Shown: positions 17,170 through 24,340 of the stretch, piece after piece | Position numbering within the stretch: position 1 is the stretch's first letter | How the letters are laid out: the number at the start of each line of letters is the position of its first letter | Assembly: GCF_000306965.1 (NCBI RefSeq) | Contig: NZ_JH976445.1 | Coordinates: forward strand, 4,292-37,041 | Source: Amphibacillus jilinensis Y1 | Lineage (GTDB): Bacteria; Bacillota; Bacilli; Bacillales; Amphibacillaceae | Reading direction: 5' to 3' | DNA: 32,750 nt | Notes under the pieces: model-generated | What the model saw: only the letters and a program-made list of their open reading frames with translations | Database searches by the model: none | Told to the model about the DNA's origin: nothing | Program-made: the position numbers and the translations under genes

Positions 17170-17210
17170 GAATTGAACGGTTAATAGCAACCATTAACGT
17201 TGTTCAATTC
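17170..17210. repeat. Long inverted repeat upstream of degV
   Basis: Outer arms GAATTGAAC/GTTCAATTC (9 pairs) and inner arms GTTAAT/ATTAAC (6 pairs) are joined by a small asymmetric internal loop, with a 7-base terminal loop. No T tract follows on either strand. It may be an operator for degV or a further domain of the candidate RNA on the minus strand. Confidence 0.55.
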
Positions 17211-17270
17211 ACTGTCTCCTCTTCCAATTTATTTTATTGGCGCAACTTTGTTATTATCTTACCTTCTTAC

Positions 17271-17299
17271 TTGCAAAAATATACTTAAATCATTACTAT
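17271..17299 (+). promoter_or_regulatory. Possible promoter of degV
   Basis: TTGCAA (17271-17276), a 17-base spacer and TACTAT (17294-17299), about 100 bases before the degV ATG. The -10 matches only 4 of 6 positions. Confidence 0.4.
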
Positions 17300-17399
17300 T
17301 AAGACAGATATTTAGTTCTCAATGCATAGTACGCTATCGTTGTTAATTATTCGAATCGTTCTAGAAATTCTACATAATTTAAAAAGAATAGGTGACAAA

Positions 17400-18266
17400 A
17401 TGACTATCCAAATCATAACAGACAGTGGCGCCGACTTATCAAAAGCAATGCAGGACAAATGGCAGATTAAAGTGACTCCTTTATTTGTCCATTTTGGTGA
17501 TCAACAATACCAATCAGAGCAACTATCTACTGCAAATTTTTTAGAAATGCTCGAGAAAAGCAAGCGCTTCCCAAGCTCATCAGCACCTGGACCTCATGAA
17601 TACTACCAGGCCTTTAAAGCAATTCCAGGAGATCAATCGATTATCCATTTTAGTATATCAGCCGGTGTAAGTAGCGCTTATCACCATGCCGAAATGGGTA
17701 AAAATATGCTCTTAGAAGAAGAGCCTGACCGAGAAATTGCTATTATTAATACTAAATCCGCATCGACGGGCATGATTCTATTAATAAGTGAAACGGTAAA
17801 AAAGATAAACGAAGGCCTATCTTTTACTAATATTATTACCCATATTGAACAACGGATTAAACATTTGCATACTATATTTGTTTTGAAAACTTTAGATAAT
17901 TTAATCCGTGGTGGACGTTTAGATAAAGTAAAAGGTGCTGTTGCTAAAACATTAAATGTTAAGCTTATTTTGCATGCAAGTACTGTGGGGAAGATAGAAG
18001 TACTAGAAAAAGTTCGTGGCCATAAAAAAGCTACTAGACGATTTATTGAAAGCATTGGAACATGCATGTCAAACACAGCACACAACACGTTAGTGTTAAC
18101 ACATTGCCACGCTCAAGAACGATTAGATGAATTTCTAACAAAAATAAACCAAGACTATCATTTTGAAAACATACTTACTGCAGAAACAGGTCCAGTCATA
18201 TCTGCTCATGCGGGTCAAGGCGCGATCGTCATGTCTTTTTTTAGTGATCAACCTCGCGAACGATAA
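17400..18266 (+). CDS. DegV family fatty-acid-binding protein
   Basis: A 288-residue DegV/FakB-type protein. It starts with the family pattern IQIITDSGADL, with a PSSSAPGPHEYYQAF segment at about residues 60-75, ISAGVSSAYHHAE near 95, and the helix LDNLIRGGRLDKVKGAVA near 165. FakB proteins hold a fatty acid and present it to a FakA kinase for phosphorylation; no FakA is in the window. The ATG at 17400 has AGGTG five bases upstream. The frame is open to 17322, but that extension lacks a binding site and does not look like the family. The gene stands alone and is convergent with the hydrolase gene across a repeat copy. Confidence 0.92.
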   Translation: MTIQIITDSGADLSKAMQDKWQIKVTPLFVHFGDQQYQSEQLSTANFLEMLEKSKRFPSSSAPGPHEYYQAFKAIPGDQSIIHFSISAGVSSAYHHAEMGKNMLLEEEPDREIAIINTKSASTGMILLISETVKKINEGLSFTNIITHIEQRIKHLHTIFVLKTLDNLIRGGRLDKVKGAVAKTLNVKLILHASTVGKIEVLEKVRGHKKATRRFIESIGTCMSNTAHNTLVLTHCHAQERLDEFLTKINQDYHFENILTAETGPVISAHAGQGAIVMSFFSDQPRER

Positions 18267-18290
18267 GAAAATCTTCACTCAGTAGATATT

Positions 18291-18420
18291 TTCGTTCTTA
18301 TCCCACTGATTGATCGTTGAGTGATCAGGAGATTGGGCGTCCGTTACCCCCGTCTAATAAGATGAGTTTTACGCTCCATTTTAAGACAGACGTTTTACGG
18401 ACGCTTATCCATGATAAAGT
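18291..18420 (+). repeat. Dispersed structured intergenic repeat, copy B
   Basis: Contains TTCGTTCTTATCCCACTGAT, the TCGTTGAGTGATCAG arm, GCGTCCGTTACCCC, and after about 50 bases TTTTACGGACGCTTATCC with TGATAAAG. GCGTCCGT (18337-18344) and ACGGACGC (18396-18403) are perfect complements. Upstream, GATAAGAA (18262-18269) pairs with TTCTTATC (18295-18302), so the element may begin at the degV stop codon. The CTACAGGATGTAG module of copies A and D is absent. The rest of the degV-hydrolase gap (18421-18570) shows nothing I recognise. Confidence 0.75.
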
Positions 18421-18570
18421 AAAGCTTGCTTTCATTTAAGGTTAGCTTTAACCACTCAAGTAGAAAGATTGTATGCTCTTTGTCTTTTAAAGCAGTACAA
18501 GCGTTTTTATTGTCTGGTTTCTGCGTTTGCTGAACCCATTACCTTTTCCTAAGATGGCAAAACAGATGGC

Positions 18571-19317
18571 TTAAAAGGCCGATCTGTTATTTTCCACTTC
18601 ACAAACTTCACGCATTAAATAACTAAAAACAGCATTAATAACAACATCCTTATCATCACCTAAACAGATTAAATGTTTTGAATCTGCATAATAAATCACG
18701 TCAATATCAACGGGAATTTCCTTATCTAAATAGTGTGTTGTTTTATAAGGAACCACACCGTCTTGTATCCCTTGTAAAACAAGAACTGGGCAACTTATCG
18801 CCTGAAGTGAATCACGCGTCGCACGCATACATTTCAAAAACTCAACATAAGCTCGAGGTGGAATCGCACCTCTTTTATGCTTAAATTGTTGATAAGTAAA
18901 ATTATCTTCAATTTCCCCCATGACACGGTCTTTTATCACTTGACTTGCTTCTAACGTCATTTTAATTAAGCTAAGATACTTCCTAGATGGCGACAGCATA
19001 ACCAAACAATCCACTTGATACTTTGCCGCCAAATAACTTGCAATCATTCCACCCATCGAAAAACCAATTACGAAAATTGTAGTTGTCTTTTCCGCTAGCT
19101 CTTGATAGGCTTGTTCAGCTGCATCTAGCCAATCACTATAAGTAACAGTGTTTAATTGCAAATTCATTCCATGTCCTGGTAGCGTTGGCACACTTAACAC
19201 CCAATCCGTTTGTTCGCTTAAATAATTAGTTAATGGCGCGATCTCGTGAGGGCCACCAGTAAATCCATGTATACATAAACATCCAATAATAGCGCTCACC
19301 CTTTCATAAATTAACAT
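18571..19317 (-). CDS. Alpha/beta hydrolase, carboxylesterase-like
   Basis: A protein of about 248 residues with the lipase/esterase fold. HGFTGGPHE is the oxyanion-hole region, GFSMGG carries the nucleophile serine, IQDGVVPY the aspartate and ADSKHLI the histidine. It resembles Est30-type carboxylesterases, and the natural substrate is unknown. The start is uncertain. The frame is open to 19401, but that part runs into a dispersed repeat. The ATG at 19317 has no good site. The clear site AAAGGGTG (19304-19297) lies before two ATT codons (19290 and 19287), which would give the family-like start IGCLCIHGF. The gene is enclosed by two repeat copies in the same orientation. Confidence 0.87.
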   Translation of the reverse strand: MLIYERVSAIIGCLCIHGFTGGPHEIAPLTNYLSEQTDWVLSVPTLPGHGMNLQLNTVTYSDWLDAAEQAYQELAEKTTTIFVIGFSMGGMIASYLAAKYQVDCLVMLSPSRKYLSLIKMTLEASQVIKDRVMGEIEDNFTYQQFKHKRGAIPPRAYVEFLKCMRATRDSLQAISCPVLVLQGIQDGVVPYKTTHYLDKEIPVDIDVIYYADSKHLICLGDDKDVVINAVFSYLMREVCEVENNRSAF

Positions 19318-19355
19318 TAGCTTAAGTCTCGAGAGAAATATCGCTCCCAACACAA

Positions 19356-19445
19356 GATAAAACGAACCTTCAATCCGTGGAGGTGTTCGTTCTTTATCCA
19401 CTGATTACTCGTTGAGCGAATCAGAACGCATCCGTTATCCGTGAT
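19356..19445 (+). repeat. Dispersed structured intergenic repeat, copy C
   Basis: Begins GATAAAACGAACCTTCAATC and continues with TTCGTTCTTTATCCACTGAT, the CTCGTTGAG hairpin tip, AATCAG and GCATCCGTTA. The 5' part folds on itself: GATAAA and ACGAAC pair with GTTCGT and TTTATC. The opening AACGAACCTTCAAT block matches copy D, and the TTCGTTCTT block matches copy B. The 3' third found in A and B is missing or decayed. Confidence 0.72.
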
Positions 19446-19512
19446 ATATTATGACTAAGTTTTAATGTGATTTCGCTTGGTCTATCTGAAAACATGCCAT
19501 GAGGGTATAACA

Positions 19513-19541
19513 ATAGTCTTGCCATTTGATGACAAGACTAT
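19513..19541 (-). terminator. Terminator-like hairpin after the yppG-like gene
   Basis: Perfect 9-base stem (ATAGTCTTG and CAAGACTAT) with an 11-base loop, 4 bases past the stop codon. The following minus-strand sequence TGTTATACC is only mildly T-rich. Confidence 0.55.
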
Positions 19542-19545
19542 GTCT

Positions 19546-19899
19546 TTATCTTACCCCTTTAAAAAATGAACCAATACCTTTAACAATCGGTGTGAATTGT
19601 TGGTAAGTATTAGCTACTTGACCAGCTGTGTTCAATACTTTATCAAAATCTAACTGCCCTTCATTATTTTGAAAGTACCCCATAACCCCCTTATTCGATT
19701 GCGGCTGCTGTCCCATCGCCGTACCTTGTTGTGGAATTGGCCAATTATTATGTGCGTAATAAGGTGTGTTTAAGAACGGTGGAAATGATTGCTGGTTTCC
19801 TGGTAATTGAGGCGGAAGCCCCTTCGGTTGAACAGGTTGCGGATAGTTATAGTATGGCACACGATAATTTGGCGGATACTCTGAACGTCTTGATCGCAT
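19546..19899 (-). CDS. YppG-like small protein
   Basis: A 117-residue protein. The first 75 residues are rich in proline, glutamine, asparagine and tyrosine (for example NYPQPVQPKGLPPQLPG). The C-terminal part is conserved-looking: GQLDFDKVLNTAGQVANTYQQ followed by PIVKGIGSFF. This layout matches the YppG family of Bacillus, whose function is unknown; the low-complexity N terminus recalls coat or surface-layer proteins. AGGGGTG lies seven bases before the ATG. It follows the glutaredoxin-like gene by 63 bases on the same strand and is probably cotranscribed from the SigB-type promoter at 20319-20343. The family call is from memory. Confidence 0.7.
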   Translation of the reverse strand: MRSRRSEYPPNYRVPYYNYPQPVQPKGLPPQLPGNQQSFPPFLNTPYYAHNNWPIPQQGTAMGQQPQSNKGVMGYFQNNEGQLDFDKVLNTAGQVANTYQQFTPIVKGIGSFFKGVR

Positions 19900-19962
19900 T
19901 AGAAAACACCCCTATTCAATAATCTGAGCTAAAATAGTATATGCTCTTTGCGATTCATTCGT

Positions 19963-20208
19963 TCATACTCTATTGCGTTGAATTAATTGCTCAATTTTCT
20001 TCTTTTGAAAACCTAATATCTTTTTGTCGTTAATAATGATAGCAGGCGTCGCATAAATCTTTAGGCGTTGGAGTTCTTTCAAATAAGCTTTATGCTCACT
20101 TATATTTTTCTTTTCATAATTAACCGCCATGTCATCTAGCAAGCGGATTACTTTATCTGATTCTTCACATTGGTTACTGACATAAACGACAATGCGTTCC
20201 ACTGACAT
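19963..20208 (-). CDS. Glutaredoxin/NrdH-like thioredoxin-fold protein with CxxS site
   Basis: An 81-residue single thioredoxin fold. The strand VVYVSNQC leads into the active site C-E-E-S, a monothiol-type CxxS where NrdH and classical glutaredoxins have CxxC. The cis-proline loop ATPAIIIND is present, followed by KKILGF. Redox or thiol-transfer activity is likely, but the partner is unknown. GAGGGGTG sits eight bases before the ATG. The strong SigB-type promoter about 100 bases upstream suggests that it is a general stress gene, perhaps with the downstream YppG-like gene. Confidence 0.82.
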   Translation of the reverse strand: MSVERIVVYVSNQCEESDKVIRLLDDMAVNYEKKNISEHKAYLKELQRLKIYATPAIIINDKKILGFQKKKIEQLIQRNRV

Positions 20209-20318
20209 AACAATTACACCCCTCTCTGCCTATGATGACTGACCATGCTGCTAAACCACTAATTTGAAAGTGATAACCTTTATCCTAGGCGTAAATACCC
20301 AGTAAAGCTACTACTTCT

Positions 20319-20343
20319 ATACCCTCTAGATTAATTGCTAAAC
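20319..20343 (-). promoter_or_regulatory. SigB-type promoter of the glutaredoxin-like / YppG-like pair
   Basis: On the minus strand GTTTAG (20343-20338), a 13-base spacer and GGGTAT (20324-20319). The -35 hexamer and spacer length are identical to the promoter before rsbV, and the -10 is the perfect SigB consensus. The start point would be about 100 bases before the glutaredoxin-like ATG. Confidence 0.75.
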
Positions 20344-20528
20344 ATCATTTTATGTTAATATTTCATACTATCCATAGTGAGAGAATACGGAACTGTACAT
20401 ATTGCATTTGATAGCAACAAATCCTTTGGCGATAGGACAGCGGCCCTATTAATTGGGTCACAAATTGTCTGTTTTATAGATAGATCAAGAAAGAAATTTA
20501 TCCCTTTTTTTCATTATCCAAGCAAAAA

Positions 20529-20564
20529 ACACCCATCAAATCGCTACTCACATTTGATGGGTGT
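20529..20564 (-). terminator. Rho-independent terminator of the amt gene
   Basis: Perfect 13-base stem (ACACCCATCAAAT and ATTTGATGGGTGT) with a 10-base loop, followed on the minus strand by TTTTTTGC. It lies 32 bases past the amt stop codon. The rest of the 20209-20596 gap holds the SigB-type promoter and no gene I can support. Confidence 0.88.
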
Positions 20565-20596
20565 GACTTAACTAGCCTTTATACAGCTTTCTTTTT

Positions 20597-22240
20597 CTAA
20601 TCTTCTTGCACGTATATTAAAGCATCCTTCCCTGTGGCGCCTGTACTAACACGAACGACGTCTTGAATCGAGGAAATGAATATTTTCCCATCACCTATGT
20701 GTCCCGTATACAAGGCGCGTTGGATCGCCTGTAACATGACTTCAGTTGAGATCGTACTAACAATTGTTTCAAGCTTAATTTTCGGCAAGAAGTGGGATTC
20801 AACCTCTATCCCTCGATAGAAGGATTTGTGACCCTTTTGGACGCCAAATCCTGTTACATTAGCAACATTTAGACCGGAAACACCGATTTCATTAAGCTCT
20901 TGCGTTAAGCGCTCTAATCGATCGGGGCTAGTCAGAATTTCAAAACGCCTAATCGGGGCAATTTCAGGTACAGGGTTTGCGTGCGCTAAATCTTTGACAT
21001 CAAGCTCAAGCTGGACCTTGTCAACAGCCTTCGAACCTGACGAGTTAAGCGCTACTTTTTTCGGCACCTTACCTACATTTATTGTTGATAAACTACCATA
21101 GCGATTAGGTAACCTATAAATACTACTGTCCAGTCCAAAAGACTCCTCTTCCTCTGAAACACGTAAGCCCATCATAATATCGATAACCTTAAGGATTAGT
21201 ACTGCGGCAACAGCAGCGATACCCATTAAAATAAAACTTGTTAGTAATTGGTTAAAGAGCTGTAAGAACCCAGCACTCCATCCACCTTCGGGGAACAAAG
21301 CAGTCAAACCAAGAGCTAGCAAACCACCCACGCCATGTACTGTAATCAAGCCGATCGGATCGTCGATCTTAAGCTTCTTATCGATCCAACTAATAACATA
21401 GACGACAAGTGCTCCACTAAGTAAGCCACCACCGACCGCTCCGAATAAAGACAGCTCTGAACCAACAGTTGAAGCAACAACAATCCCCATTAGTAAACCA
21501 TTATAAATAAGTGACATGTCAAAGCGTTTGAAATAGAAATAACAACAGGAAGATGTGCTTATAAAACTAATTGATGGGATAAGAAAAAAATTATAGACAA
21601 GACGACCAAGTTGTTCAGCGTTAGCCAAAGTGTCACTCCAGAGTATCATCAAGGCAAGTAAGCCCCACCCCAACCAAGCAAATACGACACCTATTGATGC
21701 AAGGAAAAGGGATTGACTAGGTAGTGCCTGGACGCGATTATGATTATATTTACCTAACCTTGGACCAACAATCCATGCACTTACACCAGCAACGACACCC
21801 ATGGTTAGATGAACCGTACCGAGACCACTAGTGTCACGAAAGCCGAGTTGCGCCAGCCAACCTGAGGCACTGGTCCATCGCTGTAATAATGGCCATAGCA
21901 AGCCACCTACTAGCAAGCTAATAATTAAGTAAGTAACAGGTTTGGCTCTTTCATCAATGGCAGAGGAAGCTATAACGGCAGCAATTACGACTAAGGCTAT
22001 ACTTCCAAAAAACGAACCCATGTGCTCACCGATTGAGCCAAGTGATTGGTAAGTAGCTACGCTGTTATCCCCAGACAATAAACCGGAGCCAACTAAAACA
22101 AATGCTATGCTAGCAGTAATTGTTACTAACAGCTTGTGGAACGCTGAACTACTATTATTTTTATCAGTTGTGTAGGCAATGGTAAAAAAGATAAATGCTA
22201 AAAGGATGCTGAACATACCAGCTATCGGCAATACGACCAA
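20597..22240 (-). CDS. Ammonium transporter with fused C-terminal PII domain
   Basis: A 547-residue fusion. Residues 1 to about 360 are an Amt/Mep channel with about 11 membrane segments. The aspartate in RDTSGLGTVH (about 136), the paired pore histidines H144 (TVHLTMG) and H302 (ITVHGVGG) and the KIDDPIG loop are kept, but the first helix is unlike typical Amt proteins. After a linker of about 65 residues, a PII (GlnB/GlnK) domain follows (about 430-542). Its T-loop reads VQKGHKSFYRG and its nucleotide loop TGHIGDGKIF. Residue 51, the usual tyrosine, is valine, and some usual ligand residues differ. GlnK normally plugs AmtB from outside the polypeptide, so the fusion suggests built-in gating. 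The TTG at 22240 follows GAGGAG by eight bases. The gene follows oppF by 33 bases. Confidence 0.9.
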   Translation of the reverse strand: MVVLPIAGMFSILLAFIFFTIAYTTDKNNSSSAFHKLLVTITASIAFVLVGSGLLSGDNSVATYQSLGSIGEHMGSFFGSIALVVIAAVIASSAIDERAKPVTYLIISLLVGGLLWPLLQRWTSASGWLAQLGFRDTSGLGTVHLTMGVVAGVSAWIVGPRLGKYNHNRVQALPSQSLFLASIGVVFAWLGWGLLALMILWSDTLANAEQLGRLVYNFFLIPSISFISTSSCCYFYFKRFDMSLIYNGLLMGIVVASTVGSELSLFGAVGGGLLSGALVVYVISWIDKKLKIDDPIGLITVHGVGGLLALGLTALFPEGGWSAGFLQLFNQLLTSFILMGIAAVAAVLILKVIDIMMGLRVSEEEESFGLDSSIYRLPNRYGSLSTINVGKVPKKVALNSSGSKAVDKVQLELDVKDLAHANPVPEIAPIRRFEILTSPDRLERLTQELNEIGVSGLNVANVTGFGVQKGHKSFYRGIEVESHFLPKIKLETIVSTISTEVMLQAIQRALYTGHIGDGKIFISSIQDVVRVSTGATGKDALIYVQED

Positions 22241-22273
22241 ACTAATCACTCCTCTTTAAAATGCTATCGGCCA

Positions 22274-23236
22274 TTACACGGTAAGTACCTGCTGCAAACG
22301 TTCTGCCTTCTGTTTATAATGGTTGACTTCATCTTTATGGCAGTAGACAAAGTGCTTGTCGGTAATCTCAAATAATCCTACATTGGGATCATTTTGATCA
22401 TAGGTGAATTTTGCTTCATCGTAAACGATGCGCTGACGATTACGCTCAGATTCCGGGTCAGGCTCCGGTATCGCAGAAAGCAACGATTCTGTGTAAGGAT
22501 GTAAAGGAACGTGATAAATATCTTCTGATGTGGCGAGCTCAAGGATCTTACCTCGATTCATGACGGCAATACGATCACTAATGTATTTAACCATAGACAG
22601 ATCGTGCGCGATAAACAAATAAGTTAGGTTACCTTCTTGTTTAAGCTGACGCATAAGATTGACAATTTGCGCCTGAATTGAGACATCCAATGCTGATATT
22701 GCTTCATCAGCAATAATAAATTTGGGTTTTAATGCTAATGCTCGTGCAATCCCAATCCGCTGACACTGTCCTCCAGAGAATTCCTTTGGATAACGATTAG
22801 CAAAGCCTTTACTTAACCCCACTTGCTCCAGAAGGTTATAAACGACCTGATCTCTTTCCTTACGATTCTTTACAAGCTTATGCACCTCTAACGGTCCACC
22901 AATGATATCCTTTACTGTCATTTTCGGATTTAGAGAGGCGTACGGATCTTGAAAAATCATTTGAATGTTTTTTCGAAAGGCTAGCAAATCTTGACGACTT
23001 CTTTTATTTTGAATCGATTCACCTAGAAAAATAACCTGACCATCCGTCATGTCTTCTAGCTTCATTAAGAGCTTTCCAGTCGTCGACTTCCCACTACCTG
23101 ATTCGCCTACTAAGCCAAATGTTTCACCTTCATAAATATCAAAGCTAATATGATCGACAGCACGAACCTCATTAGCTTTACCAGCGTTATAAGTTTTTTT
23201 AAGATTTTTAATTTGCATAATTGGATTTTTATTCAT
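22274..23236 (-). CDS. oppF: Oligopeptide/dipeptide ABC transporter ATP-binding protein (OppF type)
   Basis: A 320-residue ATPase of the Opp/Dpp family. Walker A is GESGSGKST, the Q-loop is in IFQDPYASLNP, the signature is FSGGQCQRIGIARAL, and Walker B is FIIADEAISALD with alanine where many homologues have proline. The His switch is AHDLS. The C-terminal extension (after about 240) carries the LHPYTESLLSAIP motif typical of peptide importers. The ATG at 23236 has AAAGGAGA upstream; the upstream in-frame extension overlaps oppD and was dropped. It follows oppD by 4 bases and is followed by the Amt-PII gene. It powers uptake together with OppD. Confidence 0.93.
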   Translation of the reverse strand: MNKNPIMQIKNLKKTYNAGKANEVRAVDHISFDIYEGETFGLVGESGSGKSTTGKLLMKLEDMTDGQVIFLGESIQNKRSRQDLLAFRKNIQMIFQDPYASLNPKMTVKDIIGGPLEVHKLVKNRKERDQVVYNLLEQVGLSKGFANRYPKEFSGGQCQRIGIARALALKPKFIIADEAISALDVSIQAQIVNLMRQLKQEGNLTYLFIAHDLSMVKYISDRIAVMNRGKILELATSEDIYHVPLHPYTESLLSAIPEPDPESERNRQRIVYDEAKFTYDQNDPNVGLFEITDKHFVYCHKDEVNHYKQKAERLQQVLTV

Positions 23237-23240
23237 CGAT

Positions 23241-24296
23241 TTACTCTCCTTTTGCAGCTGAAATGGCAGCAAACCGCTTATTTCTACGTTTAATTTCATC
23301 CGGCACCTCTATTTTAGGTGCATTTGGATGCAGTAACCATGTTGCGGCATAGTGGGTATCACTAACCTTAAACATTGGTGGTTCCTCTTGAAAATCGATT
23401 TCTAAAGCATACATATTTCGTGAAGCAAACGGATCGCCCGTTGGGATGTTTAATAAATTCGGAGGTGAGCCTGGAATCGTGTATAAATCTTCTTTTTCCA
23501 TCTTCATTGTCGGCATTGATGCCAACAACCCCCAAGTATAAGGGTGCTTCGGATTATAAAAAATTTCATCGACCGTGCCAATCTCAACAATTTTCCCTGC
23601 GTACATGACCGCGACACGATCAGCGATATGGGCGACGACACCTAAATCATGCGTAATAAAAATCGTAGATGTATCAAATTCAGCTTGCAATTCCTTTAGC
23701 AGGTCAATAATTTGCGCCTGAATGGTAACATCCAAGGCCGTTGTCGGTTCATCAGCAATTAAAACCTTTGGGTGACACGCTAAGGCGATCGCAATCATAA
23801 CCCGTTGCCTCATGCCTCCTGAGAACTGATGGGGATACTGTTGAAAGCGTTGCTCTGAACCAACAATGCCGACTTTTTTCATCAGTGTGATCGCTTCTTC
23901 TTTCGCCCTCTGCTTACTCATGCCTTGATGCTCGATAAGCGGTTCAGCAATTTGCCGCCCTACTGTTAAGGTCGGGTTTAGCGAGGTCATCGGATCTTGA
24001 AAAATCATCGCAATATCTTTACCACGGATCTTTTTCATTTCCTTGCTCGACTTTTTTAATAACTCCTGGTCATAATACCAAACCTCACCTTTGGAGATGT
24101 TGGTATTTCGTTTCGGCAGAAGCTGAGTGATGGCTTTGGTTGAGACACTCTTTCCCGAGCCAGATTCACCTACTAACGCAAGTGTTTCGCCTTCCTTCAA
24201 ATCAAAGGAAACCCCTCTAACTGCATTGACCTCACCCTCAAAGGTATTAAATGAGATCGTTAAGTCCTGCACAGAAAGAATACTATTCTTCTCCAT
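23241..24296 (-). CDS. oppD: Oligopeptide ABC transporter ATP-binding protein (OppD type)
   Basis: A 351-residue ATPase. Walker A is GESGSGKSV, the Q-loop is in IFQDPMTSLNPT, the signature is FSGGMRQRVMIA, Walker B is VLIADEPTTALD and the His switch is THDLG. The C-terminal HPYTWGLLASMP and IPGSPPNLLN are oligopeptide-transporter signatures, but the FeS-type cysteines of some OppD proteins are absent. The ATG at 24296 lies eight bases after GGGAGG; an ATG two codons earlier is too close. Between this gene and oppA lie the oppA terminator and repeat copy D, so oppD-oppF-amt may be a separate transcript. I found no promoter in the gap. Confidence 0.94.
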   Translation of the reverse strand: MEKNSILSVQDLTISFNTFEGEVNAVRGVSFDLKEGETLALVGESGSGKSVSTKAITQLLPKRNTNISKGEVWYYDQELLKKSSKEMKKIRGKDIAMIFQDPMTSLNPTLTVGRQIAEPLIEHQGMSKQRAKEEAITLMKKVGIVGSEQRFQQYPHQFSGGMRQRVMIAIALACHPKVLIADEPTTALDVTIQAQIIDLLKELQAEFDTSTIFITHDLGVVAHIADRVAVMYAGKIVEIGTVDEIFYNPKHPYTWGLLASMPTMKMEKEDLYTIPGSPPNLLNIPTGDPFASRNMYALEIDFQEEPPMFKVSDTHYAATWLLHPNAPKIEVPDEIKRRNKRFAAISAAKGE

Positions 24297-24340
24297 ACTC
24301 ATATACCTCCCTCACTTTTTTAATCCTCTACCTCGCATAT

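Noticed and set aside
19318-19401. N-terminal extension of the hydrolase (28 codons)
   Set aside because: It is encoded partly by dispersed repeat copy C and resembles no hydrolase N terminus.
20377-20571. A 64-codon plus-strand ORF in the gap upstream of the glutaredoxin-like gene
   Set aside because: GTG start without a ribosome site, no family resemblance, and its 3' third is the amt terminator hairpin.
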